Assembly: GCF_964204645.1 (NCBI RefSeq)
Contig: NC_134027.1
Span: forward strand, 15,488,485-15,552,484
Reading direction: 5' to 3'
DNA: 64,000 bases
Source of the DNA: Tubulanus polymorphus
Taxonomy: Eukaryota > Nemertea > Palaeonemertea > Tubulaniformes > Tubulanidae
Shown here: positions 22,401 to 34,200 of the stretch, in pieces
Position numbering within the stretch: position 1 is the stretch's first letter
How the letters are laid out: every line of letters starts with the position of its first letter
Program-made: the position numbers and the translations under genes
Notes under the pieces: generated by a model
Told to the model about the DNA's origin: nothing
Databases searched by the model: none
Seen by the model: only the letters and a program-made list of their open reading frames with translations

Positions 22401-22768
22401 CTCAACGTCGTGCTGCCAGAAGAATCAATCGTGATTTCAGTCGTTCTTCAAGCGCCACAGAATTAGTCCAACGCCTCGATCTTGAATCTCTTCAGACTCG
22501 CAGAAATGTCAACAAGGCCACGATGATGTACAAAATCATCAACGGACCTATCGACATTAAGGTGGACGACAGCATCATCACACCAGCAAGACGAGGCACA
22601 AGAGTAGCACATAGACTGATGGTACATCATACGAGGACCAACGTGAAGCTTCACTCCTTTTTCCCGTCAACTATCCGTCTATGGAATAGTGTACCAGAAG
22701 AGATATGTGCTGCGTCCTCAGCAGATGCATTCAAAGCTGCGCTCCTCCGGGAGTGGAGCTCCAAATAG
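19448..22768 (+). CDS. LINE polyprotein (PHD finger, endonuclease, reverse transcriptase), intact ORF
   Basis: One uninterrupted frame of 1106 codons starts at ATG 19448 (MVAHRSSRP); the open frame begins slightly earlier. Near residue 30 lies a PHD-type zinc finger (CGVCTKAV, CDICNLWFHTNC, WTCYICG). A Ser/Thr-rich linker leads to an apurinic-type endonuclease (INFQSIRPK, SETWLKP, GGDFNLPDINW, SDHDILLV). The reverse transcriptase follows (ACGPDNIPGRIL, NYRPISLTS, HGFRKNRSC, LDFSKAFDKVPH, GVPQGSVLGPTLF, FADDTILY). This order is that of CR1/L2-group non-LTR elements. The 3' end at about 22902-22911 is a short GAA repeat. All key motifs are present, so it may have been recently active. It lies inside the Mutator-like element. 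Confidence 0.92.
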   Translation: MVAHRSSRPAYADDSTRYSYNPGPRTQKYPCGVCTKAVQWTQKGIACDICNLWFHTNCVGMSDRLYELETSTSLWTCYICGTPNFSSTLFTTTAAESLNISHPSLLDISRTSSLDTDGNTSSQHLGTPIHASSPIMPRGTQNRLETQDSFSNLHSPSSSCDTSSRNPVAVKCNATTRTLVINFQSIRPKKAELWNLITCTDPDIILGSETWLKPEIHNAEIFPEGYDVYRKDRHDEHGGVLVAIKKLLISQEIQINTTSEAVFVRLETDCKNEPIIVGSVYRTPSQSSDEQMDAICKVLDATTSNSKPSTYWCGGDFNLPDINWEDTCIVGNQYKKSVNELFLDKIDNLGLQQVNNQPTRGDSILEIFLSNKPGLVTRCEVLPGLSDHDILLVDSRIRPTRARPIPRTVSVWKKAKFDEMRTDTARFTHDFCTRHSTSEAPINTKWIELQNHLLKIQKDHVPTTTTSTKFHQPWINHELKKLSRRKARAWKKAKSKSKRSKRSKERYRRLKRETRKANRSAYHKYIAEMLSSDSSSKRIWKYIKSRKTDMTGVAPLTSGGITFSDSSTKSNILNNQFCSVFTKEDTSNFPSLGESPYPPMPDIQVSNHGVYCLLKKINPRKACGPDNIPGRILQAVAQEIAPAVCLLFNESLRTGEIPEIWKHAFVQPIFKAGDRSQPVNYRPISLTSICSKLLEHIIRSEITKHLETHQILTDGQHGFRKNRSCETQLILTTDDFSTTIDSGLQTDAILLDFSKAFDKVPHLRLGVKLNYYGIRGRTLTWIENFLSNRTQQVLVESKYSDIGPVTSGVPQGSVLGPTLFLIYINDLGNDTQCVVRLFADDTILYEQIKTLSDTERLQDDLTKLGEWEKQWQMGFNVKKCHSITITQRKKPIVATYHLHGQPLDQVDKAKYLGLVFNKNLTWGDHIQAIAAKANRASAFVYRNLKGCPTQAHIQCYKTLTRPIVEYASTVWSPYQTKLINELEMTQRRAARRINRDFSRSSSATELVQRLDLESLQTRRNVNKATMMYKIINGPIDIKVDDSIITPARRGTRVAHRLMVHHTRTNVKLHSFFPSTIRLWNSVPEEICAASSADAFKAALLREWSSK

Positions 22769-22911
22769 ATGCCTACACAACCTACACCGTTTTAACTGTA
22801 CATATTTGAATTTTAACCTAACTGATATCCAGTCCGAGCATCGCTGTCAAACGCTGTGGGACAATACCCAACTATGGGTCCTCCACATTATTCTAAAGAA
22901 GAAGAAGAAGT

Positions 22912-24658
22912 TTTTTTGCCATAGTTTTATGTGCATATACCGGTACGATCTAACAATGAAGTTATCACTTCATTTGAATAAATTCTTAATCACAGTAATA
23001 TTAATTGACAATATTTTTTCTTATGTTTGGTGATTTCTTGCAACTTATCATTGCCAAGTCTCATACAAGTAGTAGCTGAATGAAAGTACAGTTAGGCTGA
23101 ACCTGATAACCCAAATTAAGTGCTAGCATGGAACTAATGATTATTTTGATTCTATTTTCGGTGTCATTGAAATTCGTTAATAAAGGTTCAACCGTCATAG
23201 TATACTGTACTTAGCATTGCTACAATTGGGTGCCATATTTCTACAATTTCTACAAGGAGGAAGGAATCTTTAAGTGTCTTTGTTCCCGGGTAGGGTACGG
23301 GGTAAAACCTGGTTTACTTTCTCTTTCGACTTGCCGGAGACTACTATCTGCAATGTATTGCATGCTTTGATGTGTCTGGCCTATAGGAGTCGAACGATAT
23401 TTTTTTCCCATACACAGGCTTGGCTTTAGTGTAGATGAAGGCTAGGCACTGCACATTGTGGATTGACTGGAACTCTTAACTCACAAAATTAAACGAGTCA
23501 ACAAGAAAGATCCAATAATTGGACATTTGTCTAACTATATTATTTAACAGCTTGAAATAAAACATAACACATTCTGCAAGAGTATACAAAGGAAATCAGT
23601 TCTTACATTATATCAGAATCAATAGTTCGCTTAACTCTGGCTAGAATTCTGGTTCCATTGCTTCATATTCTAATGAAATCCACTAGTATACCTTAGAATA
23701 TCGCTTAGCTTAAGACTAAAAATTTGGTACCAGGAAACAGGGAAGAAAAGTGGGTGTACTGTACATCCGCAATTGACTTATTTCTCTCTGGTTGAATTAA
23801 GTTATTATTGAAATAGCATTCGAATAGCCATTTTATTTTTAAAAATTGTGTCGTTCAGCTATCCTGCTGCAAATTTCGCAGTTGAAGTTTACTGGTGCCA
23901 TCTGATTTCTCAGTATCTCAAAAAATTTGCACATTCTAAGCCTGAATCTAAAAATAGAAAAAGGTGCTTAGTAAATAAATACTGAAATTAAACTTACAAA
24001 ACACCCAGTACTTGAGATGATGTACTTGACAAGAAGTGTCACCAGCTAAGCAAATCAACTTTGTCTATGACTCCTCCTTTTATAGATTCAGTAGTAGTCT
24101 AAAAATAAGAATCGGTACATTTTTCTAACAGTTGGTATGTCATTTCTTCAAAAAAACTAATTATTATCACGCCACAGCAAATAAATTATTCACAGTTGTT
24201 GAATGGTTAGCCCGATTTAGATTAATTGGTTGACGCTAATCAGTATGACCCATATGTAGGGGCCTACTGCATGCCATTGGCGTCAATCCATTCCATTCCA
24301 TTCCACAGTGAATTAAAAAGAAATTTAGTTAGATCCCTTTTGTCCAAAAGCTGCATCATTTATATAACTAGCTGTCAAATTTAATTTACCTCCTTCAGAG
24401 AATACCATAGTGACATAGTTCGTCGCCCATCAACGTGTTGACAAAAGAAAAGTTGCTCCATGTTTTATACATGAACGTTCAAATAAGATATTTTGCGTCT
24501 TGCAGGGAATATTGAGCATAGTGTTTAAGGTAGCTTGCACGGTTTGTGAATGGGTTTTCCTCATTATGCTGCCTGTATGCATTAAAAATCCGGATTTCAA
24601 GCGAATTAATTTGTCCAACAAGTGGCCCTCTAGAAGTATACTCCACACATACTGTCCA
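22912..24658. other. Non-coding interior of the Mutator-like element
   Basis: No gene or transposase motif is recognised between the LINE tail and the right terminal repeat. A (CCATT)n stretch occurs near 24291. A segment near 23281-23330 (GTTCCCGGGTAGGGTACGGGG) is GC-rich compared with its surroundings. Confidence 0.45.
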
Positions 24659-24927
24659 TGCATGTCTCTGTAACCGAAGGTAGAGACTAAAACACGGTTC
24701 AGGACTCAGCAGCGGACACCGGCCCGGAAAATATTTCAAAACGTGTATTGTCGGTACCTAGCACGATTTCAGCGTTTTTCGGGAATTCCCTGAAATTTCG
24801 GCGTTTTTCGGAAATTCCCTGAAATTTCAGCGTTTTTATTTCAGCGTTTCAGCGTTTCAGTGATTCAGCTTTTTCAGCGAAGTTCAGGAACCGCAAAATA
24901 TTCTAACTAATCCATTTATTTCTTTAG

Positions 24928-25311
24928 ACTGCCAGTACTGAAGTTCAGCCGAACAAAGAAATGGAATCCATTTTCTTTAAATTGACAACTACCAGACTTG
25001 GACTGGCATTAGCCCAAGAATTGTCACCGAACATTTATTTGGTTTGGCAAGATTTTATAAGAAAGTATACACATGCGCGTATAAATGGATTTATTGTGGG
25101 TCACTTCGAGAAATTGAGTGAAAAGGCTGGTAAACGGCTAAAGGGCGGTTCAAATCTACGTGAACAATTATACAGTGTCAGCAAGGCAAATTGCGTTGTT
25201 CTCCAGCATCAAATAACAGAGCTACTGCCAAGAAATCATCAACATCAAAGACGACAAAAAAGACTAAGAAATAGGTTATTGGCTAATAGAAATATCAAAA
25301 AAAGTATTTGA
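24928..25311 (+). CDS. Unknown 352-aa protein, exon 2 (127 codons plus stop)
   Basis: After the acceptor TTTCTTTAG (ending 24927) the frame starts TASTEVQPNKEMES and runs to a very basic C-terminus (RRQKRLRNRLLANRN) and a stop at 25311. Without the transposon at 18813-24893 the intron would be 85 bases, with CTAACTAAT as a good branch site 21 bases before the acceptor. Phase 0 on both sides supports the join. The stop is 115 bases from the end of the convergent P-like gene. Confidence 0.6.
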   Translation, partial: TASTEVQPNKEMESIFFKLTTTRLGLALAQELSPNIYLVWQDFIRKYTHARINGFIVGHFEKLSEKAGKRLKGGSNLREQLYSVSKANCVVLQHQITELLPRNHQHQRRQKRLRNRLLANRNIKKSI

Positions 25312-25425
25312 ATTGATAAAATTTAAATTTGAATATATATGTCTGCCAATTTCACAAAAATACAATTTTCAATATTTGATATATAAATAGGAAATAAAGC
25401 GATTTAAATGTACACAACATGCATC

Positions 25426-28400
25426 TTATTTTCTCATCAAAGGCACATCTTTCGTGTAAAGAGGTGTATCCCGGTAAAAGTTTCTTTTGTTCTTATTCTG
25501 ATGTCCATGAACTTCCCTACGCAGCATTACAGTTCGTCTAGCCTGAGGGTAATTCAGAGAAGTTAGTTTTCCCCCTACACAATGTTTAAATTGTGAAAAC
25601 AAAGTTTCCACGGCACTACCATTCACAGTGAGTGGTGTGATGTAATAATCTGGAAACTCGGTCAGATATTCATCACAGAAACCTAGGAAGCCAAAAACCA
25701 TCACTCGCAACAAATCATATGTCTGCAATATAAGCGTAGACCGAAACATAAACGTATGGGAACCTTCAAAAATTGAATACGAGTTGAAACAATGACAACG
25801 TGACTTACCTGCCAACTGATAAATTTTTTCTGGGATGGTGCAGTCATTTTAAAATTTTCGCCACCTGTAATGAAATTTTTTGTAAATGAAATATGTGTCT
25901 GAAAAGACTACATGTAGACACTATGGCTGTTCAACTTACATTCTCTGTGAAGTCGATCGCACCACTCTTTAAAGAAGTTAAATCCGATCAGTATGTTTTG
26001 AATGATTTGACTATCTAAATTTTGAATCCGGCTATTATCTGCGTTATTCCGTTTTCCGCTTTTGAGCAGGCCATCTTCAAACAATTTGCTGCAAGCAGAT
26101 AGGTAGTTGTATGTCGCCATGACATGATCTGCTTCAATTGGGGGTGGGTTATTGTCGGGATTTGCGAAACTAAATAGTTCAGCCAGCACTTCAGGTTGCT
26201 AAAAATAAAAAATTGATAATGCGCTAATGCTTAACTACAATACCAAACGTTAAAAAAAATTATGAATGCCAGAAAATTTACATGCATGATTTTTGCTGGC
26301 TTAACATTTAATTTGGTCCATGCATCCCTGTCAATAAATGACTTATTGAGTCCAGGAACCATCCTTATCTGGCCGCTATCTCTCCTTTGTGTTTCCCGAT
26401 TCCACAAACCCTTTATTTCCTCCCATCCGAAATTCACACTGTTTCTTCCTCCAGTGACGAATTCTTTATTCCCTCCCGGTTGGCTCGCCCATAGCTGATT
26501 TATCAAATTTTTCATCTGCAAAAATAATTTAGAACTCTGCAGTGGCTGAAACATTTCTAGAGTACCACAATCAAAGCAATGAATGTATTTTGTGTGACAG
26601 TTCGTACCTGGTGTGATGGACATATGATAAAATAAATATTCTTTTTACCGGCTCATGGGGGTTCATCATTCGGGGTGAAACGCTGTGTAGGTCATTCGGA
26701 TTTCGGTGATTGAGTCCAAAAGCACCATGTGGATAACCAGACAGCATCTTAATCATAGACAGATTAGTACTTGCTCCATCTGTGACTACTGCCCTTGTCT
26801 GAAATATAAATTAATTATTTGAAATACACAGAATATTTGACGGATATGAATTCAGATTATCGATCACTTATTAACTAATTCCATATACATACCTTGAATC
26901 CGTAATTGTAGAATATCTTTACTACATCAAATAAGCAAGCTGTAGTAAATGCCGCATCCATAGTCGTGTGACAGCTGAAATATGGACCGATTACATCGAA
27001 ATCACTACTAAGATCTCTCCATAAGAACTGGAGTTCATATTCAGCAGTTTCTGGGGCCAAATCTCCAGATATAGATTTAAAGATATCCTTTAGCGATGTC
27101 ATTTCGGTGTAATCCATCGCTAGTCCGTTTAATTGTTTGTTTTTGCTGTTCCAAGCAACTTTGCCTATAACTTTGACTTCGTCAAGGATGATAACACCTG
27201 TCGAATTGGGCCGTTTTCTGCCTTTCGTCTCACACTCACTTATCCACAGTTGGTATCGGGAATAAATGTTCTGAAGATATTCCTCGTAGCTTTCTGTTCC
27301 TGGGGCCTGTAACAATGCGGTTGAGTAATGTTGTAGGGAGCTCCGTGAGGGTAATTAAAAAATCCCCCATTCCTGTATAGCTTCATAAGCGGCGGGACTA
27401 CGAGCATAAATCGACACCGCGATGCAATATGTCACCATACTCCATCGATTACCTCTTTCGTCATTCCCTAAAATAGGAATGAAATAATGTATTATTGAAA
27501 TAAATATATAATTATTTTTCATCTATTGGAGATCGCATTGAAATATAACAAAACTTACTATTTCGCTCTTGATCTGCATCCCATGCAGATTTTATCCTTT
27601 CAAAAGTGTCTTCACTCTCCTCTTTCGCCTCATCAAAAATTTCGCTCAGATGCTCGGAATTAACACTGGAACAGAACTTCGCTAAGTCATCACTTTGGCT
27701 CGAGTCCAATTCAACATCGTATACGTCCGCGAGTTTAATCAAAGTTTGTTCTAGTCGCCTTTTCACATGTCTTGAATGTGAACTTTTGCGTTCAATCCGT
27801 CGCTTTTTACTTTTTGGAGTCAAATGATTGATCGGATAATTGGAATTAGGCTGCGAACGTTCTGATTTTATTTGCGCGGGAGTTGAAGAGGCTGAAACTT
27901 TGATTTCACGGTTATTTATCTTCCTTAATTCACGGAATGCCTTCGAACATTCTTGGCAGTGAGAATTTCCATGCAACTTGTCGTTTCGTTCATCTACTGT
28001 TGCATTAAACCGTAGTAGTTTGTACCATTTTAGACATTTCGATGACACAAAATACTGCTCCGTTAGATACTTCTCTATCAGAAATGATGGTTTATAATGG
28101 ACCGAACTACAAACATCTTATTCGCTTTTCGAAATTCCAGAACAAAACGCGTAGTCTGTTGACAATCTTGATAAAGCTTTGTCTATTTCATTCCACTCAA
28201 TTCCGTGCCCATTTTCGAATGAACTTTCGAACAGAAGTTCATTACAAATCAGGTGTTTTATTTCCCCAGATGAATAGATCACAATCCGCGACACAGTTAG
28301 CGGTCCGCCACGGTTGATACCAATATCACAAATTCCACGACTCAATTCTAGGAATATATCTTTTCCACAAGATAAAATTCGCGAATGAATCAGAGGATAA

Positions 28401-28540
28401 ACTCAATTAATGTAATTCAAAATTTCCGTCAGAATTGTTGATCCAGTATTAACAAAAACTTTGGTACCGCCAGTTTGTGTCGAGTTATCAGAACTTTCCT
28501 TCTGAATTACTATTGGAACATATAGTACAGGCAATGACAT
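25426..28540 (-). pseudogene. P-element-like transposase, seven exons, three stops
   Basis: The exon chain on the minus strand is 28540-27559, 27467-26893, 26798-26608, 26515-26282, 26198-25940, 25864-25809 and 25722-25426, all with GT..AG borders. All joins are in phase except the third exon, which carries a frameshift near 26645. Signatures of the P family RNase H-like core are VIILDEVKV, AVVTDGASTNLSMIKM, IICPSHQ then MKNLINQLW, a W..IK.LW..E segment with the MVPGLNKSFI pattern, and a C-terminal LTVNGSAVETLFSQFKH. Exon 1 includes a C..C zinc-type and a basic region. In-frame stops lie near 28402 (TGA), 28117 (TAA) and 27355 (TAA). It is convergent with the 352-aa gene. Element termini were not found. 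Confidence 0.75.
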
Positions 28541-29937
28541 TTTCAAAATAAAATTCAGTTGTAAGCTTTGTGACTTTGTCGAGCAAATGCAAAGAAATGT
28601 ATGAACTCCTGGGTTTATATTCCTGCAAGATAGGCCTCCCATCTGGAATGTGTCATCTTTATGGATGGTAACTGCCATTCTTTTATTGAGGTTAGGCCTA
28701 CTTGAGGTGACCTTTGAGTGACACCACAATTGTAACCATGGACTTATACACTCAAGCAAAGTAAATGGATTATGTATTTCTGACTCATTTATACAGCCAT
28801 GATGCAAAATGCTCAAAGTTATGTCAATGATTGGACTCTGCTTTAAGAGTCTGTGATGTAACTAATCAATCAATGATTTGTGAACTATTGTTGGTTATCA
28901 TAGTGTGACAGTATTTCATGTTGTAAGGATTGAGAAAATAAATTGCTAGATGTTTATTTATCGAGGGCAACATGAATTCCCTGAAAACTTGGTATTGGGT
29001 TCATATATTTTCAGTAAACTCAAAAATGTCATCAAAAATACCAAAAATACGTATGCCTTTATGAATTTATGATGTTCTTGGGTTTTTCAATTATGTTCTA
29101 AGATATGATTGCCACGAACAATACAAATCGTTAATTTTAAGTAAGAGATTATTATCATAATATCAGTATATATTTCATTTTTTCAATATCTACCCTTTAG
29201 TTTTCAAGAGTTTTAAGGCCTGTTATGGCTTTATAATTTATTTAGAATTTTAGAATCTATTTAACATCAGACTCTCAAATTCAAATTATCGAAAAGAAAG
29301 TGAAATGAGATTTCAGTTAAAAATCAGCAAAATCTTAAATTTTGCTATTTCCCTCTGGTATACTCCAAGCGGAGTGTTATCATGTTTGTAGAACAAATCG
29401 GAATATGTTCCCTCTAAGTTGCCTTTGCCCTATGCTCATGTATTAGGGTGTCGCAATACCAAAATTCAGGTCATGCTGAAATAGCGATATCGTGAGTCTT
29501 AATTTATCAGCCATTCGCATCCTCTGTTGTGCTGTAACCTCTTGATTACATCCATATGCTAATATGATGGGTACTACTACCAGAGCCATCTGTGAACAAC
29601 CATAGAGCCCACTACAATGCATGTGAACACCTTTTGAGAGTGAAAAATTGCTCAAACTCATTCGCCATCTAGTGGAATACCAACGCATAAAAGGTTTTAT
29701 GAACTTATTCATTCAATAGAGGAAGGCTAGCTGAAACCAGTGATACCAAGATCATATTTTTACGACTATTTGTCTGTGAGCTATTTGCCACCGAAGATGG
29801 GTGGTTTACAGGCTTTTATAAGTTGTACATTTTTCCTCCTTTATGTATTTTTGATTTTACCAATAGACCATCAGCATTTTAGAATCCCAATTTGCCTCCG
29901 TAATTCGAAAAAACCACGGCAAAAAATGTGACACAGA
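28541..29937. other. Non-coding stretch
   Basis: No gene is recognised. It is the upstream side of the P-like transposase, where a promoter and a terminal inverted repeat would be expected, but I found neither a clear inverted match near 17.5-18.0 kb nor a target duplication. Confidence 0.4.
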
Positions 29938-30165
29938 ATAAATGTACAGAAGAATTCAGCAGTGAGCCGCGTGTGAGCATATGGCCGTGCGTATAGTATC
30001 AGCTGAGTGAGTCTATATATAGCACAGTCAATCGGCGATGATAGTATACACAGCACTCTCAAACATCGTCGGGCGCCGTATTGTCAGCCTCTTACATCGT
30101 CAATTAAGACGAACTAATTGACAAATGAGTGAATAAAAATCTCTGATGACAGGCTAAATAGATGG
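29938..30165 (+). repeat. SINE-like repeat, inverted copy at 58600-58800
   Basis: CAGCCTCTTACATCGTCAAT, followed by TAAGA..AACTAATTGACAAAT and GAAT..AAATCT.TGATGA, is shared with the reverse complement of 58600-58700. The copy here lacks a clear B-box; the other copy has one. Confidence 0.6.
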
Positions 30166-30207
30166 GAAAATTGGGAAGATGTCTTACAGTTTACTTTCAT
30201 TACAGTA

Positions 30208-30381
30208 AGGGATCATTCATTTATTACGTACGCATAAAATTTCACTTAATCAACAATACCCCTCCCCCTGTACGCAAAATCGGCCATTTTCTCATATACA
30301 TTAATATATACATATATATAATATATACATACGCACTTACCCCCCTCTTCCCTTATGCATTCGTAAAAAATGAATGATCCC
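30208..30381. mobile_element. MITE with GGGATCATTCATT ends
   Basis: The terminal inverted repeats AGGGATCATTCATT and AATGAATGATCCC enclose 174 bases with ACGTACGCATAAAATTT, a CCCCTCCCCC tract and an (AT)n core. TA flanks each side. The end sequence and the ACCCCCCTC motif recall a widespread animal MITE family. Confidence 0.7.
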
Positions 30382-30480
30382 TAATATTGCAGAATTCATT
30401 CAGCTAATGTTACATTGTACGACAGGAATGTCACTTAAATGCCTACACTAATGGTGGCTGTTTTCTCCATTTTTCAGATC

Positions 30481-31111
30481 ATGTCTGACATACCAGAACA
30501 ATTTGCAAATCTGCAGATGAAGATATCTACCGTTGAAATAAAGCTGTTAAACGATATTAAAGAAGCTGAGCTCAGCATCCACAGAGAGCTCAGTAAGTCA
30601 AACCAATCTAATTTTCCTATTTTACAAGGAACTGTCCTGAACATAGGCAGGACATTGCAAACATTACAGGCAAACGTCAGAGAGTTTTGTATGGACTTGG
30701 ATGATGCAAACTCAGGTCAGAAAGAGTATTGCAACGCTGAAGTCCTCTATAGTGAAATCTGGAACCATGCCATTAGCTCAGTCTACCCCAGTTAAGATGA
30801 CGTCTAACCCGATTAAGCCTCTGTCTAACCCAGTTAAGAGGAAATTCGAGTCTGATGAAAATTTAGGACAACCACCAGCAAAGAAATCTCTGCTATATGA
30901 CATTTCTAGCACAGATGATTCGGATTTGTCTAAAGCACTTGATGAATCCATCAACCATAAGCAGAGATATGACAAAAATGAACAGTCAGAAGCCGAAGTT
31001 ATCAATAATCTCTCAGGGTCAAAAGGTGACAATAATGGTGAGGGAAAACGCGATGAACAAAAAGGAGGTGTTAGTGACCGAAGCCGAGGCTATGAATATC
31101 ATCCAGAATGA
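30481..31111 (+). CDS. Helitron-associated small ORF, unknown function (broken)
   Basis: After a TTTTTCAG acceptor-like sequence, ATG 30481 opens MSDIPEQFANLQMKISTVEI, helix-rich, to about 30792. A second frame (30780-31111) continues with PVKMTSNPIKPLSNPVKRKF and a charged, disordered tail. The two probably form one protein of about 210 residues with a frameshift near 30780. It precedes the RepHel gene in the same orientation. I do not recognise a family; it may be an accessory protein of the Helitron. Confidence 0.45.
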
Positions 31112-31275
31112 TAGTACATAAAAATATGTTATGTATAATTAATACACTGTAATTTTGTAAACAGACTATGATGTTAACCATGCTTGTAAAGATACACTTT
31201 TGGAATTTTCATAATAAAGCTCATTTATAATTTCATTGCAGACTTATTTGTTTTGATGTCGTAGAGGTTTTCAAA

Positions 31276-34200
31276 ATGCCTAAAAAGGTCAGAAGTCGGT
31301 CTCACTCCCGAGCATCAAAGGACACCCACTCTCAAAGAAATAGGCGAGCGCAGGAAAGTCCCCTACAAACATCAGAACATATGTCGTGTTCGTGACTAAC
31401 TGCAGGCACTAAGATTGCACCCCCAACTTACGTTTGGAGATTTGTGATTTCATTAGACTGGGAGTTTCTGACAACTTCGCTGAGGAAACTCTACCACATG
31501 ATATCATACGTCACCACTGTGGTAAACTGTACGATGTTAACTGCGCACACTGTAGTGCATACAGATGGCCTGATGAAAAGCCATCTATATGTTGCAAAAA
31601 TGGTAAAATTGTAGTGCAACAATTACCTGTACCATCTGATATATGTCATCTCTTTGAAAATGATGCAACTTTCTTAAATAATATCCTGGCGTACAATAAT
31701 GCATTAGCCCTGGCCTCAATTGGCTGTACGACGGTAACACCACCAGGTTTCAACCCGACATTTAAGATACAGGGTAAAATGTATCACCAGATTGGGTCTC
31801 TGTTGCCAGAAGAACACGCTATACCAAAATATGCCCAGCTGTTCTTTTATGACACAGACAATGAGGTTCATAACCGTTTGTATCATATGAGAGATTTGAA
31901 TCGTGATGTCCTAAGTAAGCTGCAACAGTACCTTCATGAGGTCAACTCATATGTGCAATCATTCAAATGTGCTCTTGAACTCTCATCAAACACTGATGAA
32001 GATATACGCATTGTTCTTCATGCTGACCAAAAATTGAAACCGTCGTATGAGCACTGTAGATCATATAATTTACCAATGGCATCTGAGGTATCGGCTCTAC
32101 TTTCTGGAGATATATATGAAAGTGCTGATATCGTAATCCAATGTCACGAAGGTAGTATGCGGCGTATCAGTAATCACCACCGGTCGTATGATCCTCTACA
32201 CTATGTCCTATTGCTTCCGTTTGGGACTGATGGTTGGCAGTTAGGTCTCAAGACTACTGAAAACAAAACACTGACAGCACTTGATTACTATTCGTATCGT
32301 CTCCATGTTCGTAAGGATGACTTCAATATACTGATGAGAGGGCGCAGACTATTTCAACAATACGCAATTGATCAGTGGGCTAAAATTGAAATGGCACGAC
32401 TGCATTGGGCCAAAATTCATCAGAAAACCATCAGGGCGGAAAAATACAGCGGCTTGCATGATGCCTTACAGAATGGTGATACTGTGAACCCAGGAAAAAA
32501 AATCATTTTGCCACCAACAATATATGGTTCACCACGATTCTATTCAGAGGCTTTTCAAAATGCAATGACTATTGTCAGGCATATTGGTAAGCCTGATTAC
32601 TTCATAACATTTACCACTTACCCCAAATGGCCTGAAATACAAGAATAATTGTTTCCGGGTGAGCGAGCGCATGATCAACCAGACATCACTGCCAAAGTTT
32701 TTAAGATGAAGTATGATTTTCTCATGGATGACATTCTGAAAAAGCATGTGCTGGGCCGTGTTAAAGCACATACAGCGACCATTGAATGGCAGAAACGTGG
32801 GCTCACACATGCTCACATTCTGCTAAATTATGCATGGTGAAGACAAGCCACGGACTCCTGAAATCATTGACAAGGTTGTGAGTGCTGAAATCCCAGATAT
32901 ATCTGTAAATCCACATCTGCACAAAATAATCACTGGTAACAATATACATGGACCATGTGGTACAATCAATCCTTCAAGTCCTTGCATGGACGGAACTGGT
33001 GTAAATAGGCGATGTACGGAAGATTTTTTCCAAAGATGTTCTCTGATCGGACGGTCGTCCATGATGACAAATACCCTGTCTATAAACGGAGATCACCAGA
33101 GAAAGGCGGTTTCAGCCATAAAATTTGTATTTGTAATGCCGATTTCACTGTAGATAACTCATTTGTGGTTCCTTATTGTCCACTGCTGTCACCTAGGTAC
33201 GATGCTCACATTATGAGAGATTGTATCATATGAGAGATTTGAATCGTGATGTCCTAAGTAAGCTGCAACAGTACCTTCATGAGGTCAACTCATATGTGCA
33301 ATCATTCAAATGTGCTCTTGAACTCTCATCAAACACTGATGAAGATATACGCATTGTTCTTCATGCTGACCAAAAATTGAAACCGTCGTATGAGCACTGT
33401 AGATCATATAATTTACCAATGGCATCTGAGGTATCGGCTCTACTTTCTGGAGATATATATGAAAGTGCTGATATCGTAATCCAATGTCACGAAGGTAGTA
33501 TGCGGCGTATCAGTAATCACCACCGGTCGTATGATCCTCTACACTATGTCCTATTGCTTCCGTTTGGGACTGATGGTTGGCAGTTAGGTCTCAAGACTAC
33601 TGAAAACAAAACACTGACAGCACTTGATTACTATTCGTATCGTCTCCATGTTCGTAAGGATGACTTCAATATACTGATGAGAGGGCGCAGACTATTTCAA
33701 CAATACGCAATTGATCAGTGGGCTAAAATTAAAATGGCACGACTGCATTGGGCCAAAATTCACCAGAAAACCATCAGGGCGGAAAAAGACAGCGGCTTGC
33801 ATGATGCCTTACAGAATGGTGATACTGTGAACCCAGGAAAAAAAATCATTTTGCCACCAACAATATATGGTTCACCACGATTCTATTCAGAGGCTTTTCA
33901 AAATGCAATGACTATTGTCAGGCATATTGGTAAGCCTGATTACTTCATAACATTTACCACTTACCCCAAATGGCCTGAAATACAAGAATAATTGTTTCCG
34001 GGTGAGCGAGCGCATGATCAACCAGACATCACTGCCAAAGTTTTTAAGATGAAGTATGATTTTCTCATGGATGACCTTCTGAAAAAGCATGTGCTGGGCC
34101 GTGTTAAAGCACATACAGCGACCATTGAATGGCAGAAACGTGGGCTCACACATGCTCACATTCTGCTAAATTATGCATGGTGAAGACAAGCCACGGACTC

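Larger units (their letters stand above)
18813..24893. mobile_element. Mutator-like TIR element in an intron, 6.08 kb, 9-bp target duplication
   Basis: Terminal inverted repeats of about 235 bases lie at 18813-19046 and 24659-24893. The outer ends are CGGTTCCTGAACTTCGCTG and its complement. CAAAATATT flanks both sides (18804-18812 and 24894-24902). The terminal repeats carry two tandem copies of a roughly 29-base unit (AACGC.GAAATTTCAGGGAATT.CCG). Long TIRs with a 9-base duplication are typical of Mutator-like elements. No transposase is present; the interior holds a LINE and anonymous sequence, so it must have moved in trans or been emptied and refilled. Confidence 0.8.

Noticed and set aside
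30138-30152. Helitron 5' end at A|TCTCTGATGAC
   Set aside because: The repeat shared with 58.6 kb continues across this point, so it is more likely SINE sequence.
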